Positions 57,701 to 64,000 of a stretch of DNA of 64,000 nt are shown in pieces (the first letter of the stretch is position 1; every line of letters begins with the position of its first letter). Below the pieces are notes generated by a model. That model did no database searches. It saw only the letters and a program-made list of their open reading frames with translations, and had not been told where the DNA came from. The stretch comes from Salvator merianae (taxonomy: Eukaryota; Chordata; Lepidosauria; Squamata; Teiidae): the NCBI GenBank assembly GCA_003586115.2, contig QVOM02000112.1, positions 106,666,701 to 106,730,700 on the forward strand. The letters run 5' to 3'. The position numbers and the translations under genes are program-made.

Positions 57701-58523
57701 GGACTTTTCACAACTGTCATTATTGGTTCTTATGCAATAGCAGCTAAATGAATAGATTACCTTCATTTAGCCACCATTGTATAAAGACCAACCACAAATC
57801 CTTAGAACTCAGGTTAGCATATGCTAGTAGAAGGGTCATAAATGTACCAGACAGTAGACCTTGTAGACAGTTATAAAAGTATCCAAGATGCGAGGAAAAT
57901 CAGCAGCAACAAATGATTCACTCTAATTACAAAAGGAAGGAGCTATCCAGACAATCATCCAGTTTCATTTTTTAGAAATGGGGGGAAGATACAAGGGCAA
58001 TAGTGCATCGATTGTATTTTAGATCGAACACCAACGCTGAGAGTTAAACTTAGGGATACAGAAAGAGTGGGAAACAATGGACTGAAGGCAATGGATTAAT
58101 GCATTCATTAGCATCACAGTCATCCCAGCTTTGAAACTTAAGCAGTATTGGGTGATGGGATGTAGGGCAGAGAAGCTAAGAAGAGAAGTATCAGGGTCGG
58201 AATAAGTAGTGCTAATGGGGAATGAGGCACAGGCTGGAGGTGTATAAAAAATAACTTAAGAATTGACGCCACTAAGCATAGAAAAATATGCACACGTGCA
58301 CCAAGCCTCCCTTGGAACATGGGAAGAAGCAGGAAAGGGGAGCAGATTCAAGCCCTGAATTACTACTTGCAGTGGGGAGCTAGTTATTTTTTTTTTGTGG
58401 CCCAGCCATCCCTTGTTCCCTATTTACACACTCCTCTTCCTCCAAAAGGGTACAAATGCTATAGAGGTAGCCACAGAAAGGGTCTGTGGCTGGAACTCTC
58501 TTCCCCCATGACCCACCCACCCA
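54776..58523. other. long unassigned stretch
   Basis: No named repeat or gene. Minus-strand frames at 56577-56825 (ending PGHVKEYRS), 57072-57293 and 55961-56149 lie in the same orientation and could be pieces of one decayed coding sequence, but I recognise no domain and stops separate them. Words like 'tgtggacacagtc' near 57535 hint at another MITE end. Confidence 0.25.
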
Positions 58524-58595
58524 TCCTTCCTTCCTTCCTTCCTTCCTTCCTTCCTTCCTTCTTTCTTTTTTCTTTTCTTTTCTTTTCTTTTCTTT

Positions 58596-58643
<48 letters not shown>

Positions 58644-58650
58644 TTTCTTT
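58524..58650. repeat. polypyrimidine tract: (CCTT)n, (TTTTC)n, (TTTC)n
   Basis: About ten CCTT units, then about six TTTTC units, then about fifteen TTTC units, with no purine for about 127 bp. The long Lys/Glu and Phe/Leu frames on the two strands are artefacts of this repeat. Confidence 0.97.
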
Positions 58651-59407
58651 AAGTCCTCATGCAATGGCAAATCACTTTATTTTTGAACTAGATTTGGTGC
58701 CATGGGTACTTCAAAAACAAGGTATTTGAGCCCATGTGGGTATTTTTTAAAAAGCGTATGAACAAACACATTTCAGGGAGGGGCTTCCATCTGAGACCTC
58801 TTTACAAGCTACCTGTGAGTAGCTATTGCCATCCAAAGCCATTTAATGGTAAGATCTGCAAGGTCCCATTGCAACGCCATCAGTGTCCCTTGGGAGTACA
58901 GAGTCCACACATCACTGTACCCTCCCAGCAGAGTTGCTCATGAAGAACACAGGGCCTGCATGACTCCTTCCTCAGCCGGTGCAGATACCACCATAAGTGT
59001 TCCTAAGTACGCCATAAAGATAAAGCACAGTAAGTGTTGCGACACCACGTACTCCTGTTCTTTTAGCACAACACTGCTATGATGTGTGAACCTAGCTACA
59101 GAACTTTCTCCATGCCAATTAACATGGCACTGTTTTCACACAAACACAGTAAAAAAAGAAATGGCCCACTCCCACTTCTATGACTGTTTCTTGCATCTGC
59201 AAAAACTGCCCTGGTTGGAAACATTGGAGCAGGGAAGGAAAGTTCCCCAGCTGTAATGTTTGTGTAACTGGGAATGGTAGGAGGTGTCACCACTTTACGA
59301 AGAGGACCATGCTAATGTGGCTCTTCTCACCGCACTGCCCCACAGGATCCACCAACGTGTGGAGCCTGCTAATGTTGTTGATGGTGAGGAATCTCCAAGG
59401 AAACAAA
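58651..59407. other. unassigned sequence
   Basis: 58840-59100 shows words ('gatgtgtgaacctagctac') that resemble MITE termini; no boundaries found. No gene. Confidence 0.35.
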
Positions 59408-59790
59408 GGGTGTTTTCACACTTGCCACCTTAGAACGAGATAATTATCCCATTCTAATGTGGAATGGTCCATGTGGTGCAGACACTGTCCACACTGCAGG
59501 GCCCTAAACGTGAATGCCAGCAGGATACCAGCATTTCCACTGTGAATGCTGAGATCCTGCTCCCGAAGTTCACCATGACAGCAGCCGGGAAGCAGCTGGC
59601 CACTGCCACAGCGACCAGCAGCACTGCAGATCACATAGGCACGGCTGTGGAGCACAAATTAGTGTTCCACACACAGCTAGCTGTGAACAGGAGCAGCTGT
59701 AGGCCACTCCTGGTCACTCAGGCTTCTGCACGGTGCAGACACACTTGGTTAGCAAGCGTCACTGATGCTCACTAGTTTCAAGAGCAAAAA
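59408..59790. mobile_element. MITE-F copy 6
   Basis: The left end GGGTGTTTTCACACTTGCC follows AAA. The interior has 'atgccagcaggataccagcatttccactgtgaatgctg', 'gacagcagccgggaagcag' and 'gatgctcactagtttcaagagc', parallel to copy 1. The right terminus is merged with MITE-A. Confidence 0.65.
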
Positions 59791-59978
59791 GCCCCTTTCT
59801 GCACTGGGCCTTATTCCAGATTGTATCTGGAATAGGGGCCTGGTCAGATACATCAAAGCTGGGGACCTGCTATAGTCTGCATCAGCATGTGAGTCCTGCT
59901 GCAGTCTGCACTTGCATGTGGACAGCAGACCCCTATTCCAGGATAGAATCCAGAATACAAGCCAGTGCAGGAAGGGCC
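59791..59978. mobile_element. MITE-A copy 5, 188 bp
   Basis: GCCCCTTTCTGCACTGGGCC...CCAGTGCAGGAAGGGCC. AAA flanks both sides, although the left AAA may belong to MITE-F. The interior has an extra repeat of 'agtctgca(t/c)...gcatgtg'. Confidence 0.75.
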
Positions 59979-60749
59979 AAAGAGCTGCTTTCTCCTTGGC
60001 GTCTAAGACCTAGTTAGCTGATGTTGCACTTCTTGACTTTAATTCTAAATGACCTTTTGCTTTGTCATGTCTCATCAGCTTGCTCTGAGGAAACTCCCTG
60101 TATATTGTCCTTGCAAGATCAATCTTCAAAGCATTCCGGTTATGTTGTCTAGTAGCCAGATCTAGACTATTGTTCTATCAGTGCACACGACCTTGTTTAG
60201 TGTGATGTGGGAGATGACATTACATCAAATAATTCTGTCCTATTATGAAATAAAACCACTACAGAAAATACCACCAAACATCAACCCCCCAAAAGGGCAT
60301 GTTAGGAGACATTTTGAGGGGTATGTGTGGCAATATAGCTTTTACCTAACACTAGAGATTAGCAAATAATAATAAGCAATTAAACCTCTTTTATGTTGTA
60401 AATGCTATCCATTATTATGTCTTTTGCAGTAGATGTACTTTGTAAACTAGACAGTCCTCCCTAATCATTTTCTTTGAGCCATAAGCAATCTTATAAATAT
60501 CTATTACATTCTAACCATCTTTTTTGCTAAGCTATAAAGCTTCATCTTCTTACAACTCTCTTTTATGTAGCTTTTCTAGTGAAATAGTGTTCATGGATAT
60601 GAGTTGTACAAAGCCCTTACTTGAGCAGCAATGAAAAGTTCAAGAGATGATGCAGCATTCTAAATGAGATCAAAATAAACCTTATCTGCTTAGTCAGTTA
60701 ATAGCAATGCAAATGTTTCATCCATCAACAGACCCTGGCCCAGTCTGTT
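59979..60749. other. unassigned AT-rich sequence
   Basis: No gene or repeat recognised. Confidence 0.4.
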
Positions 60750-61160
60750 TGTATGTTTATTATTTGCATTTTTATTCCACCATATACCGGAAGGTGTCTG
60801 GATGGGTTACAAAAATAAAAACAAAATTTAAAATAGACTCATTATAAACAATAACAGTGCCTGAAATGGGGGAGGAGAAGCTGTTCCTCAGCCAAAGTCC
60901 AGTGTAAATAGGTGTGTTTTCACGGATTTCCTGAATCTATCATGTGAGGGTGCCTGACACACCTTAGGAGGGAGACTCTTCCATAGTCTGGGGGCTACCT
61001 CCAAGAAGACCCTATCCCAGGTTTCCCCCCATTAATTCCCAAAGGTGGTGGTACAACCAGGAAAGCCTCCCCTGCAGATCTTATGGTGTGGGCAGGTTGA
61101 TATGGTAAAAAGCATTCCTTTAGATATAATACATCTAATACACCACTGTGCATCAATTCT
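60750..61160 (-). mobile_element. LINE-derived repeat, complement
   Basis: 'Ttatttgcatttttattccaccatataccggaaggtg' then 'aacaataacagtgcctgaaatggggg', homologous to the nested piece at 43.07 kb but longer. It continues with 'ggagggagactcttccatagtctgggggctacc', a text common in lizard dispersed repeats. The exact family is not resolved. Confidence 0.6.
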
Positions 61161-61875
61161 GCAGGCTTTATCTGGGGATCAAAATAGCATTTTCCAATAT
61201 TAAATAGATTCACAGTGCAACAGTCTAGAAATTTTTATGGGCATGGTGTGCGAGGCTACGCTGGTAGTTTCCCAGAGGACACTCTTTGTGCTCTTTTGCT
61301 TAGAGGCTACACGCTAATAGTATTCTGGCACTTTAAGACCAATTGCAGCATAGTTACAATCATCAGCACATTTTGTCAAATAATTGACAGCCTGATGGTG
61401 ATGCGAGATGACACTGCCAATATTTCATAAAGGCTGAAAGAAACATTTCTCAATTCCATGTTGCATAAACAAAGCATGCGGGAAAGCCCCAGGAATGCTA
61501 ATGATCGCCAGTACTTAACAATATTTAATTATATTGTCTCATCAGTTTAGTGCAGGCTAGAAAATTTTTTGGAAAGTTCTTAAACAATCGGGGTGGGGGT
61601 GCAGAACGAGTTAGAAGGTTTTATGAACTGCTACAAGAAAATCCCCAAAATGGCATTTACTTTGTTTCTCAGACAACGCAAGAGCATTTCTCTCTTTACA
61701 TTATTTGTCCAGAACAGCTTTGCATGCTGAAACGAAGAGGTTTTCATTGCTTTTCCCAAAGAGAGTATTCCACAACACAAACAGACCTCTTTGTTGGACA
61801 TTTTTGCCCCGATGATCAGCGTCAATTACCCTCGATTTCATTCCATTATATAATGATAATGTAGGTCACACTTAC
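61161..61875. other. low-copy block, possible conserved non-coding DNA
   Basis: 61230-61560 keeps CpG sites ('gtgcgaggctacgctgg', 'gatgatcgcc'-like words) and AATTA/ATTTAATTATATTG. No repeat similarity. The frame on the plus strand at 61550-61864 (104 codons) has no recognised domain. Confidence 0.3.
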
Positions 61876-62062
61876 AAGTGGGGCTGCTGCGTCTGAGAAA
61901 CCAAGCAGTGGCACCGAAACAGAAAACAGCATGGAATGTTGTCCTGGACGTCCTTCCTCATAGGTAAGCCCCATGGCATCCAATGGGAGGTCCTTCTGAG
62001 TAAACCTATACAGGATTTCACTGCTAGGGGAAGCTTTCATTGGACACGTACACTGGTAATTT
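61876..62062 (-). other. weak candidate exon, 187 bp
   Basis: Minus-strand acceptor TTGTTTCCCCTGAG and donor CACTT|GTAAGTG bracket a frame that is open for 62 codons (NYQCTCPMKASPSSE ... FSDAAAPL), leaving phase 0. It also sits in an ATG-started frame of 85 codons. No domain recognised, and its phase does not join the 48.2 kb candidate directly. Confidence 0.2.
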
Positions 62063-62616
62063 CTCAGGGGAAACAATGCAATTAGAGCAGCATAGAGTTT
62101 CATGCATAATATTGCAGTCAGTCACTAGTTACACAGATAGTTTCCCCGTGCCAGCTTGCAGGGTACTTCCACAAGACAGGAGAAGGAAGGGTGAAATGAA
62201 AGTCGGAGGCTTTCAGGTGAAACTTCATCTCATCCCACCTGTCTTTCCTGTCTCCATTTGTAGGCCACTGCAGCTCAGTGTAATGGCAGGGGCAGCTTTA
62301 GGGCAATAGGAGAGGTATGGCTGTGCAGGGTGCCCTGCCCAGGGGGATGCAACTCAGACCTGCCCCAGACTCAGACCTGCCCCAGTCATAGGCCAACTGC
62401 GGAATTGCACCACACTACCTCAGCACCGCAAAAAACAGCAGCCTGGTAGGTGTGTAGCTTGTCCAGCTCAGCCATGCTAAGCCTTCTCCCCCCCCAGCCC
62501 CAACCTAGGGGTGCTCCCTCCTCACTCGGGGTGCCAGATCTACAAGAGTCAGCCTATATAACATTACAGCACAAACAGTTTCATTCTAAAATGTGGCCAC
62601 TGCATTTTGACACTTA
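62063..62616. other. unassigned sequence
   Basis: A short tandem 'cagacctgcccc' pair near 62355-62385. No gene. Confidence 0.4.
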
Positions 62617-63048
62617 GGGTTGCCTCCAGACTACAAGAGAGAATTTCAGGATCTTCTTCAGACCCCAGAATTGTTTCTCACTGCCTCTGCCATAAGGCAA
62701 GGGGCAATCTTGGCAAAATACTGGACTCTTACTTCTATCTGGCATTTCTTTGTGGGATTGTTCCATTTGCAAAATACCCATATGCACAAAGCGCCCACCC
62801 ACTACTTTTTGTTATTTTTTGCACACTTCCTGCATCCGGGTACTTTTGCCACAAAGAAATGGCAGACACAGGAAAGCAATCACTACTATGGAAAACCTGG
62901 CATCATTGCTGGGTTTTCTATAATAGTGATGTAGCAGGTTTTTTGCTCCTCTGATCCAAGACTACATTTGGATTGGCATAAATATATGTGGCAATCCCAA
63001 GATATGCCCGGGATCATGGTGGGTTTTTACCAATGTCTGGATGCACTC
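62617..63048. mobile_element. MITE-D copy, 432 bp
   Basis: GGGTTGCCTCCAGACTAC...ATGTCTGGATGCACTC, with exact TTA on both sides (62614-62616 and 63049-63051). The internal word ATATGTGGCAATCCC matches the other D copies. Confidence 0.8.
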
Positions 63049-63138
63049 TTAGAGTGAGCTTACTTCCAAATAGAAACAACGTTGATTCTCCATCTACACA
63101 CATCTTTGCTGGATTATAAGACCATACCTCACCTTATA

Positions 63139-63318
63139 GGCCCTTTCTGCACTTGTCTTTATTCTGGACTATATCCCAGAATAGGGACCTGCTATCCACA
63201 TGCTAGTGCAGATTATAGCAGGCCCCAGGTGGACCCTGCCATAGTTCATAATAGCATGCAGATGGCAGATCCCTATTCCAAGATATAATCTGGAATAAGG
63301 CCAAGTGCAGAAAGGGCC
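63139..63318. mobile_element. MITE-A copy 6, 180 bp
   Basis: GGCCCTTTCTGCACTTGTC...AAGTGCAGAAAGGGCC, the same 180 bp length as copies 1 and 4. Strong foldback via 'ggacctgctatccacatgctag'/'tagcatgcagatggcagatcc'. Confidence 0.82.
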
Positions 63319-63351
63319 ATAATCTGGAATAAGGCCCAGTGCAGAAAGGGC
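63319..63351. repeat. duplicated right end of MITE-A
   Basis: ATAATCTGGAATAAGGCCCA, ending GCAGAAAGGGC, repeats the last about 34 bp of the element at 63139-63318. A tandem copy of one terminus like this points to slippage or an aberrant transposition or repair event. Confidence 0.8.
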
Positions 63352-64000
63352 TGATGATTCCCCATCAATCTGAAAACCCACTCAATTAAAAAAAATTTTT
63401 TAAAAAAAATGAATGAATTCCATCTCATGTACAGACAACATATCATTGTCAGAAGTTATCGCCCTCAATAACAAAGCAAAGTGGGAAACCCATATTGTAT
63501 AGAAGTGTACTTTCCAGTAATGCAAAATAAGAGGTCCACCTCCCAATTGTCCCTCTGCAAACAGGAAGCCATTCACACAACACACAACCCATTTGCCTCC
63601 CAGTTTGTCATTTGAAGATTCTAACAAAGCTAGATAGTGCATGACACACAGAAATTATTAAAGTATGTATCTTTTTTTCTCTCTGTCAACTCCAATATAG
63701 TGTTTTTGTGAAGCAAAACAGATGCTCACGCAAAAAGCCATCCAAATATTTGTGTCTGGCTTATTAATCATCACATTGTGTCTTGGTTTGTTTGGAGTTT
63801 TGTTTTGGGGTTTTTTCCCTTTCCAATTCAAAATATGACAGCACAGAATGAAGGTGCCTGCTGAGGGGGTGCAAATTATGATCCAAATTTACTTTGAAAG
63901 GGAATATAAGAGGTGACATCCTTTCAAGGAAAAGAACAGCTGCAGAAATGTAGGATTTCCAGCATGTTCGAGAAAATTGCTTCCGCAAGGAGGTTTCTCT
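63352..64000. other. unassigned sequence
   Basis: A/T runs at 63387-63410. No gene or repeat recognised to the window end. Confidence 0.4.

Noticed and set aside
58380..58729. Long frames rich in Lys/Glu (minus) and Phe/Leu/Ser (plus)
   Set aside because: They are translations of the (CCTT)n/(TTTTC)n/(TTTC)n tract, not proteins.

Overview
This window looks like nuclear DNA from a squamate reptile (lizard or gecko type). It is intergenic or intronic sequence packed with transposable-element remnants. The evidence for the lineage is the repeat mix. There are 5'-truncated CR1 copies with the motifs 'gatcaggcc...tctagtccagc' and their complements, L2 copies with recognisable endonuclease and reverse-transcriptase codons and an (AATAA)n-type tail, and two old L1 fragments. 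There are also two pieces resembling tRNA-derived lizard SINEs, one solo LTR, many short microsatellite-tailed LINE 3' ends, and dozens of palindromic DNA-transposon derivatives. There is no operon, CRISPR array, rRNA or intact tRNA, and almost every open frame is short and incidental.

Layout. 1-9 kb: one foldback MITE, a plus-strand L2 (3.9-5.3 kb) and a minus-strand L1 (5.5-6.7 kb) split by a 180 bp MITE. 9-20 kb: further MITEs, a solo LTR with a 4 bp target duplication (13740-14237), an internal L2 fragment (16.1-16.7 kb) and simple repeats. 20-32 kb: a minisatellite, a CR1 3' end, MITEs, the first of six GC-rich hAT-type foldback elements ('MITE-B'), and a low-copy stretch at 27-29 kb with possible minus-strand exons, one followed by a stop and poly(A) signals. 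32-45 kb: CR1 pieces on both strands, a 79 bp tandem duplication, a low-copy block near 35.7-36.1 kb that looks like a conserved non-coding element, nested MITEs, and two hAT foldbacks of another family. 45-64 kb: two short possible exons (45.8 and 48.2 kb, minus strand, mutually phase-compatible), a second L1 split by a MITE, low-copy DNA at 52.5-54 kb, a long polypyrimidine tract at 58.5 kb, and more MITEs.

The dominant biology is non-autonomous DNA transposition. Two groups can be separated by what flanks them. The hAT-like group has 8 bp duplications (MITE-B and the TAGRGATGTRCA family). The second group has termini starting GG(N)C and is often flanked by 3 bp A/T-rich duplications such as TTA/TTA, which suggests PIF/Harbinger-type integration. 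No transposase gene is visible, so the enzymes would have had to act in trans. The only hints of a host gene are weak splice-bounded frames on the minus strand. I could not recognise the protein and these calls are tentative.

I read the sequence by eye. Boundaries of degraded repeats are approximate, and family names are descriptive labels, not database names.
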